Source: Trinickia symbiotica (GTDB lineage Bacteria > Pseudomonadota > Gammaproteobacteria > Burkholderiales > Burkholderiaceae). From it: 64,000 bases of DNA. The notes below the pieces were generated by a model. That model was not told the origin of the DNA. It made no database searches and was given only the letters and a program-made list of their open reading frames with translations. The translations under genes were made by a program, and so were the position numbers. The stretch is taken from contig NZ_PTIR01000019.1 of NCBI RefSeq assembly GCF_002934455.1, positions 62,001-126,000 on the forward strand, read 5' to 3'. This document shows positions 1 to 8,381 of the stretch, in pieces; position 1 is the first letter of the stretch, and the number at the start of each line of letters is the position of its first letter.

Positions 1-1845
1 CCGACGGAGTCGTTGGTATTGCTGCCGACGAGGGAGTTGGCGCTGGAGACGGTGCCGCTGACGCCGCTCGTGCCGCTGCCCCAGGTCACGGCCCCCATGT
101 TGCCGTTCCAGCGGGCGCTGTCGACCACATAGTTGCCGTTGGCCAGCGTCGTGACGCCGTAGTTGCCGACGAAGTCGTTGGCATTGCTGCCGACGAGGGA
201 GTTGGCGCCGGAGACGGTGCCGCTGACGCCGCTCGTGCCGCTGCCCCAGGTCACGGCCCCCCTGTTGCCGTTCCAGCGGGCGCTGTCGACCACATAGTTG
301 CCGTGGGCCAGCGCCGTGATACCGTAGGCGCCGATGTAGTCGCCGGCGGTGCTGCCCACGAGGGAGTTGCTGCTGGAGACCACGCCGCTGACGCCGCTCG
401 TGCCGCTGCCCCAGGTCACGGCCCCCATGTTGCCGTTCCAGCTGGCGCTGTCGACCACATAGTTGCCGTTGGCCAGCGTCGTGACGCCGCGGTTGCCGAC
501 GTCGTCGTTGGCATTGCTGCCGACGAGGGAGTTGGCGCTGGAGACCACGCCGCTGACGCTGCTCGTGCCGCTGCCCCAGGTCACGGCTCCGATGTTGCCG
601 TTCCAGTTGGCGCTGTCGACCACATAGTTGCCGTTGGCCAGCGACGTGATACCGCGGTTGCCGACGGAGTCGTTGGCGGTGCTGCCGACGAGGGAGTTGG
701 CGCTGGAGACGGTGCCGCTGACGCCGCTCGTGCCGCTGCCCCAGGTCACGGCCCCCCTGTTGCCGTTCCAGCGGGCGCTGTCGACCACATAGTTGCCGTT
801 GGCCAGCGTCGTGATGCCGTAGTTGCCGACGGAGTCGCCGGCGGTGCTGCCGACGAGGGAGTTGGCGCTGGAGACGGTGCCGCTGACGCCGCTCGTGCCG
901 CTGCCCCAGGTCACGGCGCCCCTGTTGCCGTTCCAGTTGCTGCTGTCGACCACATAGTTGCCGTTGGCCAGCGTCGTGATACCGCGGTTGCCGACGGAGT
1001 CGTTGGCGGTGCTGCCGACGAGGGAGTTGGCGCTGGAGACGGTGCCGCTGACGCCGCTCGTGCCGCTGCCCCAGGTCACGGCGCCCCTGTTGCCGTTCCA
1101 GCGGGCGCTGTCGACCACATAGTTGCCGTTGGCCAGCGTCGTGACGCCGTTGCTGCCGACCTGGTCGTAGGCATTGCTGCCGACGAGGGAGTTGGCGCTG
1201 GAGACGGTGCCGCTGACGCCGCTCGTGCCGCTGCCCCAGGTCACGGCGCCCCTGTTGCTGTTCCAGTTGCTGCTGTCGACCAGATAGTTGCCGTTGGCCA
1301 GCGTCGTGATGCCGCGGTTGCCGACGAAGTCGTTGGCATTGCTGCCGACGAGGGAGTTGGCGCTGGAGACGGTGCCGCTGACGCCGCTCGTGCCGCTGCC
1401 CCAGGTCACGGCCCCCGTGTAGCCGTTCCAGAGGGCGCTGTCGACCACATAGTTGCCGTTGGCCAGCGTCGTGATGCCGTTGCTGCCGACGGAGTCGCCG
1501 GCGGTGATGCCCACGAGGGAGTTGGTGCTGGAAACCACGCCGCTGACGCCGCTCGTGCCGCTGCCCCAGGTCACGGCCCCCATGTTGCCGTTCCAGCGGG
1601 CGCTGTCGACCACATAGTTGCCGTGGGCCAGCGCCGTGATACCGTAGGCGCCGATGTAGTCGCCGGCGGTGCTGCCCACGAGGGAGTTGGCGCTGGAGAC
1701 GGTGCCGCTGACGCCGCTCGTGCCGCTGCCCCAGGTCACGGCCCCCATGTTGCCGTTCCAGCTGGCGCTGCCGACTACATAGTTGCCGTTGGCCAGCGTC
1801 GTGATGCCGTTGCTGCCGACGGCGTCGTTGGCATTGCTGCCCGTA
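1..1845 (-). repeat. 165-bp tandem repeat array inside the exoprotein gene
   Basis: A head-to-tail array with an exact 165-bp period (55 codons, so in frame). The marker TCGACCACAT recurs at 121, 286, 451, 616, 781, 946, 1111, 1276 (variant), 1441, 1606 and 1771 (variant). About eleven copies are visible and the array runs off the left edge. Copies differ mostly at a few positions (for example the Arg/Leu/Ser before WNG, and the NAND versus TAGD segment), which gives a mosaic of shared variants. Confidence 0.97.
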
Positions 1846-3479
1846 AGCGTCGAAATCAGCGCACCGGTGCGGCCGTTGTAGAGATAGACGGCACCTGCGC
1901 CCGAAGCGCCGAAGTTGTCCTGCGGCGAGCTGACGACGATGTTGCCGTTCGAGAGTTCGGTCACGCCGCCGCTGCCGTGCTGGTTGCCCGCTGCCGCCGA
2001 CGGGTCGGCGAGATCGAGGTAGAACATCGACGAGGTCGGGGACGCGTCGATCACGAGGTTGGCCGGGTCGTAGAGGATCTGGCTGCCGTCGCCGACGCTC
2101 ACCGTGCCGCCCAGATTCAGCGTGCCCTTCGACGATACCTCGACGAAGCTGTTCTTGCCCGCGCTCGTGTTCCCGAAGTAGTTCGTGGTCCCATCCGACC
2201 ACACCGTGACGTGCGCGCCGTCGCCGCCCGTGATCGTGGTCGCGCCGTTCACGGCGACGGTCTGCGCGTTGGCGATGTCGGTATCCTGACCGTGCGCACC
2301 GCCGCCGACGCGGATACTGCCGTTCTCGCCGGTGGCCAGGGCGGCGCCTGCGAGCGTGATCGTCTGGCCGGCCACCGTCAGGTCGTTCGCGCCCTTGAGG
2401 GTGCCCGAGATGAAGCTGTGCTCGCCGCCGTCCATGCGCACGCTGTTCGCGCTCACGCTGGCACCGTCGGTCTGGATCAGCGCGAAGCTCGCCGCGAGAT
2501 TCGCGGTATCGGCGCTGACGGTGCCCGTTTGCAGCACGCTGCGGGCGCTCACGTTGACCTCGCTGCCGTTCAGCGAGCCGCTGTTCTGCGCGATGCCCGC
2601 GCTCGTGTCGCCGAGCAGCTTGATCGTGCCGCCCTGGTTGGCGACACTCGCTGCCTCGATCACGCCGCTATTGTTGACGACGGCTGATATGAGGCTGTTG
2701 GCGGCTTTGGCCGTGAGCACCACCGTGCCGCCATCGGCCTGGATGAGCTGCTTGTTCTCGGCGAGGGCGTTGAGCGTGCCCTGGTTGACCTGCACGCCGA
2801 TCAGGCCGTCGCCGGCAAAGTCGAGCGTGATGTCGCTGCCGGCGGCGAGCGCCACCGTGCCGAGCTTGGCGGTAATCGTCCCCTGGTTGCTGACCTGCCC
2901 GCCGAGCAGCGCCACGTAGTTGGCGTTGATCGCGCCTTGGTTGACGACGCTGCCGGCCGTGCCCGCGAAGTGGAAGTTGCGATTGAGGAAGTCGGTGTCG
3001 CTGATGTTCTGCGTCGAGGCCACGAGCCCGCCGACGTTGACCTGCGCGCCCTTGCCGAACAGAATCCCGTTCGGATTGACGAGGAACACCTGGCCGTTCG
3101 CGTTGAGCTTGCCGTAAATGGCCGATGGATCGGAGCCGAGCACGCGGTTCAGCGCAATGGCGGAACGGTTCGGCTGAACGTAGTTGACCGTCTCCGTGGC
3201 GCCGATGTTGAACGAATTCCAGTTAACGGAAAGGTTCTGAGTGCCCTGGTTCACGGTCATCGTGCTGCCGGACTGGCTGATCGTGCCGGAGCCCGAGCTC
3301 ACTTGCCCGCCCGTGGGCAGCGCATGCGCGTTGAGTGCATTCAGGGCGATGACGGCGGACGCCACCACGACGGCGGCAGCCTTGAGCTTGCCGCCTTTAC
3401 GGTGAGCCCTGGCCGTTTCGGGCGCCACGACCCAGGCGTTGGCGGCCTGATTCCAGATGAGGCTGTAGGCGTGATTCAT
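1..3479 (-). CDS. Two-partner secretion exoprotein (filamentous haemagglutinin-like, TpsA), 3' end outside window
   Basis: Large surface or secreted exoprotein, cut off by the left edge; about 1,159 residues are visible. ATG at 3477-3479 follows a purine-rich GGGGGA ribosome site. The first ~35 residues look like the extended signal peptide region of TpsA proteins (start MNHAYSLIWNQAANAW), followed by a basic patch and a hydrophobic stretch ending ALNAHA. The haemagglutination-activity (TPS) domain follows, with NWNSFNIG and NPNGILFGKG, the signature recognised by a TpsB pore. Residues ~70-540 are Gly/Asn/Val-rich beta-helix sequence. From ~residue 545 the protein consists of 55-residue repeats containing GNYVVDSARWNG and GAVTWGSGTSGVSG. 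Its partner tpsB lies 18 bp upstream on the same strand. The repeats may belong to a known domain of unknown function in adhesins; adhesion or biofilm roles are inferred. Confidence 0.93.
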   Translation of the reverse strand, partial: MNHAYSLIWNQAANAWVVAPETARAHRKGGKLKAAAVVVASAVIALNALNAHALPTGGQVSSGSGTISQSGSTMTVNQGTQNLSVNWNSFNIGATETVNYVQPNRSAIALNRVLGSDPSAIYGKLNANGQVFLVNPNGILFGKGAQVNVGGLVASTQNISDTDFLNRNFHFAGTAGSVVNQGAINANYVALLGGQVSNQGTITAKLGTVALAAGSDITLDFAGDGLIGVQVNQGTLNALAENKQLIQADGGTVVLTAKAANSLISAVVNNSGVIEAASVANQGGTIKLLGDTSAGIAQNSGSLNGSEVNVSARSVLQTGTVSADTANLAASFALIQTDGASVSANSVRMDGGEHSFISGTLKGANDLTVAGQTITLAGAALATGENGSIRVGGGAHGQDTDIANAQTVAVNGATTITGGDGAHVTVWSDGTTNYFGNTSAGKNSFVEVSSKGTLNLGGTVSVGDGSQILYDPANLVIDASPTSSMFYLDLADPSAAAGNQHGSGGVTELSNGNIVVSSPQDNFGASGAGAVYLYNGRTGALISTLTGSNANDAVGSNGITTLANGNYVVGSASWNGNMGAVTWGSGTSGVSGTVSSANSLVGSTAGDYIGAYGITALAHGNYVVDSARWNGNMGAVTWGSGTSGVSGVVSSTNSLVGITAGDSVGSNGITTLANGNYVVDSALWNGYTGAVTWGSGTSGVSGTVSSANSLVGSNANDFVGNRGITTLANGNYLVDSSNWNSNRGAVTWGSGTSGVSGTVSSANSLVGSNAYDQVGSNGVTTLANGNYVVDSARWNGNRGAVTWGSGTSGVSGTVSSANSLVGSTANDSVGNRGITTLANGNYVVDSSNWNGNRGAVTWGSGTSGVSGTVSSANSLVGSTAGDSVGNYGITTLANGNYVVDSARWNGNRGAVTWGSGTSGVSGTVSSANSLVGSTANDSVGNRGITSLANGNYVVDSANWNGNIGAVTWGSGTSSVSGVVSSANSLVGSNANDDVGNRGVTTLANGNYVVDSASWNGNMGAVTWGSGTSGVSGVVSSSNSLVGSTAGDYIGAYGITALAHGNYVVDSARWNGNRGAVTWGSGTSGVSGTVSGANSLVGSNANDFVGNYGVTTLANGNYVVDSARWNGNMGAVTWGSGTSGVSGTVSSANSLVGSNTNDSV

Positions 3480-3497
3480 TGAGTTCCCCCAGGATTC

Positions 3498-5180
3498 TTA
3501 GAAATATTTGACGGCCTGCAACCAGGCACGCGGGCTGCGGTCGCTGTCCGACGTCGGCTGCGGGCCCGTGCGCCAGGCAACACTGGCGCGGATCAGCAGG
3601 TTGTGGGGCAGGCTGTAAACAAGCCCGATGCCGGCGCCGGAGAGCCGGCGCTTGTTGTTGGTGTCCAAGGCGATCGGCTGGTGGTTCAGATACCCTTGCG
3701 CGGCGTCGAAGAAGGCGCTCGCCTGCCATCTCGCGCTGAACGCGTACCGCAGCTCGACGGTGCCTAGCCAAGCGTCGTCGCTCGGCGCCTCCCCATCCGG
3801 ATAGGCGCGCACGGCCGCCGCGCCGCCGAGCACCATCTTCTCGGAGCTATCGAGATTGCCCAGCGCGTGTTGAGCCCGCAGTGCGGCATAGAGCGAGAAC
3901 TTGCCGGGCAGGCTTTGCACGCGGGCTAGCGCGAAGTTGAACTTGTGGTAGCTGCCCGAGGTGTCGTGGCCGGCGGCGTCGAGCGCGCGCGTTAGCGCGT
4001 CGGGCGCCAGGTCGCCGGCCGAGAACGCTGCGCTCCAGCTGGTGAAGCCGCCGCCTAGGACGTGATCGAGACGATCGCCCGAGAGGCCCAACGTCAGCAC
4101 ATTGGCGACCTTGTGCGATGACGTGGCGGTGGCGCCGATGTCGTCGGTCAGCGCCTTGTGGTCGAAGTCGAGCTGGGCGTTGAGGTTGAAGAGGCGGCTT
4201 CTGATGAGCGGATGAAGCAGGTAGAGGCTGCTGACGTAAGCCGTGCCGTGGGCATCGAGCGAGCTGAAGTCGCGGCCGAGCCGGTAATGCATGGCGGAGA
4301 AGGCGGCACCCAGTTGCGTGCCGACCGAGTTGATCGGCAACTGATAGGCGGCGCGGCCGTAGTCGAGGCCGCTCGAGATGACAGCGTCGACGCCGAGGAA
4401 ATCGCCGATGTGCAGCGGGTCCGCGAGCACGGCGCTGCCGTTTAGGCGCGGCTGGCCCGTGAAACGGTTGCCGTAGTTGTCGACGCCGATGCTGCCGCTC
4501 AGGGGCGACGTGGCGGCCACGCGCACGTCTAGGTCGGTCGTGCCGACCGAGGCGCCGGGGCTCAGCGTCGAGGTGACGCGCACGCCTGGCACGTCGCTGA
4601 GCAGCAGCAGGCTGCGTTCGAGATCGGGGCCGCTCAGCGCCTCGCCTTCCTTGATCGCCGAAAGACGCGCGGCGACGCGCGCCTGGGAGAGCCGCGACGT
4701 ATCCTCGATGGTGAGCTTGCCGACGCGGCCTTCGAGCACGGCGATTTCGACCTCGCCGTCCTTGATTTCCTGGGCCGGCAGATAGGCGCGTGCGAGCAGA
4801 TGGCCGTGATCGCGGTAGTAGCGCGTGATGCGCTGGGCCAGCTCGTCGAGCTGCGCGAGCGTCAGGTCCTCGCCGATCGCGTCGCTGACGAGCGGCAGCA
4901 GTGTGCTTTCTGGATACGCCTTAATGCCGGTGATGTGGATGTGCTTGACGGTGATCTTCGTCAGCGTGTCCAGCTTGAGGGCCGGGCGCGGCGGCGCCTC
5001 AGGCAGCGCCTCGGTGGACCGGAGCGGCTGCTCGGGCGCGGGCCCGACGTTGTTGAGCAGCGTCCCGGCGTTGGGGGGCGAGGCGGCCCAAGCGGAGCCG
5101 GCGACCAAGGCAAATGTGGGCAGTGACAGGGCTGCTCGCAGACGAGCCCTGCGGAGATGTTTCGCAAAAGGTGCTGACAC
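3498..5180 (-). CDS. Two-partner secretion outer-membrane transporter (TpsB, ShlB/FhaC/HecB family)
   Basis: Omp85-superfamily pore that exports the neighbouring exoprotein across the outer membrane. The start is GTG at 5178-5180 with GAAGGA upstream. A signal peptide (residues ~12-33, ending GSAWA) is followed by a short linker, POTRA domains (~75-230, including ITGIKAYPESTLLPLV and the YYRDHGHLLARAYLPAQEI segment typical of POTRA_2) and a 16-stranded barrel to the C-terminus. The protein ends in Lys-Tyr-Phe; a terminal aromatic is the usual barrel-assembly signal. At 560 residues it matches the family. It is first in a tpsB-tpsA operon and divergent from an AraC gene. Confidence 0.93.
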   Translation of the reverse strand: MSAPFAKHLRRARLRAALSLPTFALVAGSAWAASPPNAGTLLNNVGPAPEQPLRSTEALPEAPPRPALKLDTLTKITVKHIHITGIKAYPESTLLPLVSDAIGEDLTLAQLDELAQRITRYYRDHGHLLARAYLPAQEIKDGEVEIAVLEGRVGKLTIEDTSRLSQARVAARLSAIKEGEALSGPDLERSLLLLSDVPGVRVTSTLSPGASVGTTDLDVRVAATSPLSGSIGVDNYGNRFTGQPRLNGSAVLADPLHIGDFLGVDAVISSGLDYGRAAYQLPINSVGTQLGAAFSAMHYRLGRDFSSLDAHGTAYVSSLYLLHPLIRSRLFNLNAQLDFDHKALTDDIGATATSSHKVANVLTLGLSGDRLDHVLGGGFTSWSAAFSAGDLAPDALTRALDAAGHDTSGSYHKFNFALARVQSLPGKFSLYAALRAQHALGNLDSSEKMVLGGAAAVRAYPDGEAPSDDAWLGTVELRYAFSARWQASAFFDAAQGYLNHQPIALDTNNKRRLSGAGIGLVYSLPHNLLIRASVAWRTGPQPTSDSDRSPRAWLQAVKYF

Positions 5181-5352
5181 GCTTGATCCTTCGCTGGTGG
5201 CGTTTAATTGTTGCGATTTGTAAGTAAATTGGGGCGTAGCGTAAGGGGCTTTGGCCAGCGGCGTTACCCATGCGTCTCAAGTGTGGTAGGCCTTTACTGA
5301 CGCAAACGTTTGTTCTCTGCCTTCGTGCCGAAATCCGGGACAATGTTATTGC

Positions 5353-6456
5353 ATGGTGTTGCGCAATGTTTCTGAATGGTCTAGCGTGCCGGGTTCATCA
5401 TCAGGAACTGCGGGTCAGCGCTTGCCCATGTCTCATCGTCCGATATGGCGCGGCAGCGCCTCGATGCTCACTAACGGAATCGTTCATAGTCATTTCGATG
5501 TCCAACGTGAGCCGGTCCTTCGACAACTGCTGGCCTGGCGCGAGCGCGTCGGCCACGTCGTCGACATCGTGCCCTCGCGCGAGCAGATCGGGCGGCCGTT
5601 TCGCGGGGCGATCGATCGGTACGATGTCGGTGACATCGTCTTCACGGATTGCTACACGGACGAACTGCTGCTCGAGCGCACGATCGCCCGTATTTCGCGA
5701 GATAGCGTTCGCAGCTTCGTTTTCCAGGTGTTCCTCTCGGGCGGTGTCGAGCCGCTTGCTGTCCATTCGGCTACGCGACGCGGCGCGTTCTGCGGGGGAA
5801 TTCTGGCGCTCGATATGGATCAGCCGATTCGGATGCTGCGGCATGCGGGCTGTGTCGTGGCACTCTTCGCGCCCGTCGCGCTGTTACAGGAGGTCTTTGC
5901 CGATCCGGCCGCGATCCACGGGCGCGTGCTCGGGCGAGAACAGCCGATGGTGCAGTTCATCATCGATCACATCTCGGCACTTGCCGAGAAGATGCGCCAT
6001 ATGACGGTGGACCAAGCGCGGCGCAGCCTCGTTGATGTTGTGCTGCTGCTTGCCTCGGCCTTCGGGCGGGAGGCGGGTCTCGCCGGCGATGCGCGTGCGG
6101 CGGCGCGCGCCGCGATGTTCGACCGGGTGCGCCGCTACGTGCGGGCCAATCTCGTGAACCCGGAACTGTCACCGGAGCACGTGCTGGATGCGCTCGGACT
6201 GGCTCGCGCGACCCTGTATCGGCTGTTTCAGCACGAGGGTGGGCTCGGCGCCTATATCCGCCATCTGCGCCTGCGGCAGGCGGCGGACGAACTGGTTCGC
6301 TATCCAGATCTTCGCGTGAAGGACATCGCCTACGGGCTCGGTTTCAAGAGCGGGCCGGATTTCACCCGGGCATTTCGCCGCGCGTATGGCATGGCGCCGC
6401 AAGATGTTCGGGCGATGGATATTCGCGCCACGCCTGATTGGGACTCGGGCGTATAG
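5353..6456 (+). CDS. AraC-family transcriptional regulator
   Basis: Predicted DNA-binding activator of 367 residues if started at the ATG at 5353; in-frame ATGs at 5428 and 5464 are alternatives and no ribosome site decides. The N-terminal two thirds resembles the AraC_binding_2 ligand/dimerisation domain (HSHFDVQREP onward). The C-terminal ~100 residues form the double helix-turn-helix: first helix pair around EHVLDALGLARATLYRLFQ, second around VKDIAYGLGFKSGPDFTRAF. It is divergent from tpsB across a ~170-bp gap, so control of the secretion locus is plausible but not shown. The effector is unknown. Confidence 0.85.
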   Translation: MVLRNVSEWSSVPGSSSGTAGQRLPMSHRPIWRGSASMLTNGIVHSHFDVQREPVLRQLLAWRERVGHVVDIVPSREQIGRPFRGAIDRYDVGDIVFTDCYTDELLLERTIARISRDSVRSFVFQVFLSGGVEPLAVHSATRRGAFCGGILALDMDQPIRMLRHAGCVVALFAPVALLQEVFADPAAIHGRVLGREQPMVQFIIDHISALAEKMRHMTVDQARRSLVDVVLLLASAFGREAGLAGDARAAARAAMFDRVRRYVRANLVNPELSPEHVLDALGLARATLYRLFQHEGGLGAYIRHLRLRQAADELVRYPDLRVKDIAYGLGFKSGPDFTRAFRRAYGMAPQDVRAMDIRATPDWDSGV

Positions 6457-6874
6457 GCCCGAGCGGTGTCTGGATGCCCGCGCGCGCTTGCTGGGTTGTC
6501 GTAACTTTTGTGCAAAAAATGGCGGCTTTGAGGGGAAATCGATTTCGATTCAAAGACTTGCGAAACCGCCTGATTCGCGAAAGCCTCGAAGTCGCAGAGC
6601 CTTACTGATGGGGCTCCGCGAACAGCCATTGCCAGATTTTGCACGCTTCGCACGATTACCCCACGCTGGACTGGCTTGAATTGAGCGACGTGCCGGCACA
6701 GTGCTCCGACTGAGTGCGCAGGGCCGGCTTTTCGCCAGTGAGAGCAGATTGTCATCACCCGCCGTCTTCTGCCTGCTCGGGACCGGACATTCATGGGTTC
6801 CGGGTGAGCGGCTCAAACTGGCCGATTTCTGCCCCATGCAACACGTCGGCTCAAGTCGGCATGCGGCGCAGCTC
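6457..6874. other. Non-coding or degenerate gap
   Basis: 418 bp between the AraC gene and the AbiEii-like remnant. Open frames exist on both strands, but none has a recognisable domain, sensible start context or coding-like composition. Base composition is more even than in the flanking genes, as in an old insertion scar. No tRNA, attachment site or clear insertion-sequence end was seen. Confidence 0.5.
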
Positions 6875-7535
6875 CTATCGAATCCGTGCCAGGAGACTTT
6901 CGATTATGTAGCTGGTTTCGCGCTGACGTAGTGTCCTCGCCTCTCGTTGCTCCGGCGCGTCGCCTTCGCCCAATTCAAACTTCGCCACGGCCACCGGGCC
7001 GTCCTTCCGATAACCCTCGGTTTCACCAGTTTTCGTCAAGCGGGCCCATAGTATGTCCAGCGCATTTTTCACCACATCACAGTGCTTGCCTTCAAGCGCC
7101 TCGCGAAATGCCTCGGCTGCGGCGTTCGCACCGTCAGCAACGTGCTCCAAACAATAGACCAGGTCATGCGCATCCTTGCGCTCAAAACGTTGGTCGAACG
7201 CGAATGCATTCAGGCAAGTGAAGCTGACCAGATTGGCGTACCAGATTGGCGTGCTTGATCTTTTCGATCGCGATCCCCTCCCCGCCCAACAGCTCCGCCT
7301 CGATTTCGGCGACCTCATGCAGGTCAAACACCATGGACGAGTGCGGAATGTTGATGGCCGAGATGGTCCCTTCGGTCGGCAGGGGCTGTACCTTGCCGCC
7401 GGCGATCTCCGGCGCATCAGCCAGCAGTTCCAGCACCATCAGCGCTCCGTGCTCGGTGCGAGTTTGCCAGCGCCACGAGAGCTTCTGCTGCTTCTCATTC
7501 TCGGCGCGCTCGAATCCCATCACGATCTGCGGACG
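6875..7535 (-). pseudogene. Remnant of an AbiEii/nucleotidyltransferase-like protein, 5'-truncated and frameshifted
   Basis: Two minus-strand frames join into one ~220-residue protein once a 13-bp tandem duplication (7227-7252) is reduced to a single copy. The restored reading runs RPQIVMGFERAENEK onward, then IKHANLVSFTCLNAFAF, then FERKDAHDLVYCLEH, and ends ETSYIIESLLARIR. The ERKDAHDL block resembles the conserved region of AbiEii-type nucleotidyltransferases and related conserved hypotheticals; family identity is moderate. The N-terminal part is missing: homology stops abruptly near 7535, where a plus-strand GlxA fragment begins. No partner antitoxin remains. Confidence 0.6.
7227..7252. 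repeat. 13-bp perfect tandem duplication
   Basis: ACCAGATTGGCGT occurs twice with no spacer (7227-7239 and 7240-7252). Thirteen is not a multiple of three, so the duplication alone shifts the minus-strand reading frame of the AbiEii-like gene. Removing one copy restores a continuous reading across the site. Confidence 0.95.
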
Positions 7536-8105
7536 CGTTTTCCTTCCATCACGGTAGATGACGACCGGATTTTTATCGCTGATGGACCGATCTGGACCTC
7601 GGCCGGAATGACCGCGGGGATCGATCTCGCACTGGCACTGGTGGAAAATGATCTCGGCGCCGACGTCGCGCGAGCGGTTGCGCGCAACCTTGTTGTTTAT
7701 CATCGACGCACAGGCGGACAGTCGCAGCACTCGGCGTTGCTCGAACTCGAACCAAAATCCGATCGCATTCAGGCCGTGCTGACCTACGCCAGGCAAAATC
7801 TCTCGGAGCCGCTTTCAATCGAGCGTTTGGCAGAGGTCGCGCGGCTGAGCCCAAGGCAGTTTACCCGCGCGTTTCGCCAGGAGACGGGCCAAACGCCAGC
7901 AAAGGCAGTGGAGCGACTGCGTCTTGAGGCAGCACGGCTCATGCTGGAAGAGAGCCGGCACACAATCGATCAAATTGCCGTTGCAAGCGGCTTCTCCGAT
8001 CTTCGGAGAATGCGCGAGGCGTTTGTTCGCGTGTTTGGGCGGCCTCCCCAGTCTTTCCGGCGAAGTGCCCGTGCGCCTGCGTCTGATGCGACCGTCATAG
8101 GTTGA
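7536..8105 (+). pseudogene. C-terminal fragment of a GlxA-family (DJ-1/AraC) regulator
   Basis: About 190 residues homologous to the second half of GlxA-type regulators. RFPSITVDDDRIF, then WTSAGMTAGIDLALALVEND (end of the DJ-1/PfpI-like domain), then an AraC helix-turn-helix module (IERLAEVARLSPRQFTRAF and IDQIAVASGFSDLRRMREAF). The first ~130 residues, with most of the DJ-1 fold, are absent. The frame stays open upstream to 7176, but that part is antisense to the AbiEii-like remnant and unlike any GlxA N-terminus. The intact DNA-binding domain could still be expressed from an internal start; a truncated, probably inactive gene is more likely. Confidence 0.75.
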
Positions 8106-8230
8106 AGTCTGTGCTGAGGAAGAACAGCCAAGGCAAACGCAAATTCGCTCATTGCAGGTGCTTGTCACGCGGCGAGCGCCCACAGTTCCGGCTTGTCGAG
8201 CTCGGGGTAGCGTTTAAGCAGAGCTGTTCT

Positions 8231-8263
8231 GAAAGCCCCTGCGATTTTCAGGGCTTCTTTTTC
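8231..8263 (+). terminator. Rho-independent terminator
   Basis: Six-base stem AAGCCC (8233-8238) pairs with GGGCTT (8251-8256) and is followed by a T-rich run (8258-8262). It sits ~125 bp after the GlxA fragment and before the flavin oxidoreductase gene, and points on the plus strand. Confidence 0.6.
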
Positions 8264-8381
8264 GCCGCCAGCGGCCGCGCGGGTGCCTTGGCACAATACC
8301 TTCTTTCGTCTTTCCATCGCCCGCCACGATTTTCCATCGCTGCTCACTTTGCATGGACCGTCCGTGACGCGCCCAACAACG

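Noticed and set aside
1-1845. CRISPR or satellite DNA interpretation of the 165-bp repeats
   Set aside because: There are no unique spacers between identical repeats and no cas genes. The repeats stay in frame with the coding sequence.
303-2687. Long plus-strand open frame of Ala/Val/Gly/Asp-rich repeats
   Set aside because: It is antisense to the exoprotein's tandem array. The minus strand shows a TPS signal region, TPS domain and partner gene, while the plus frame only mirrors the repeats and has no start context.
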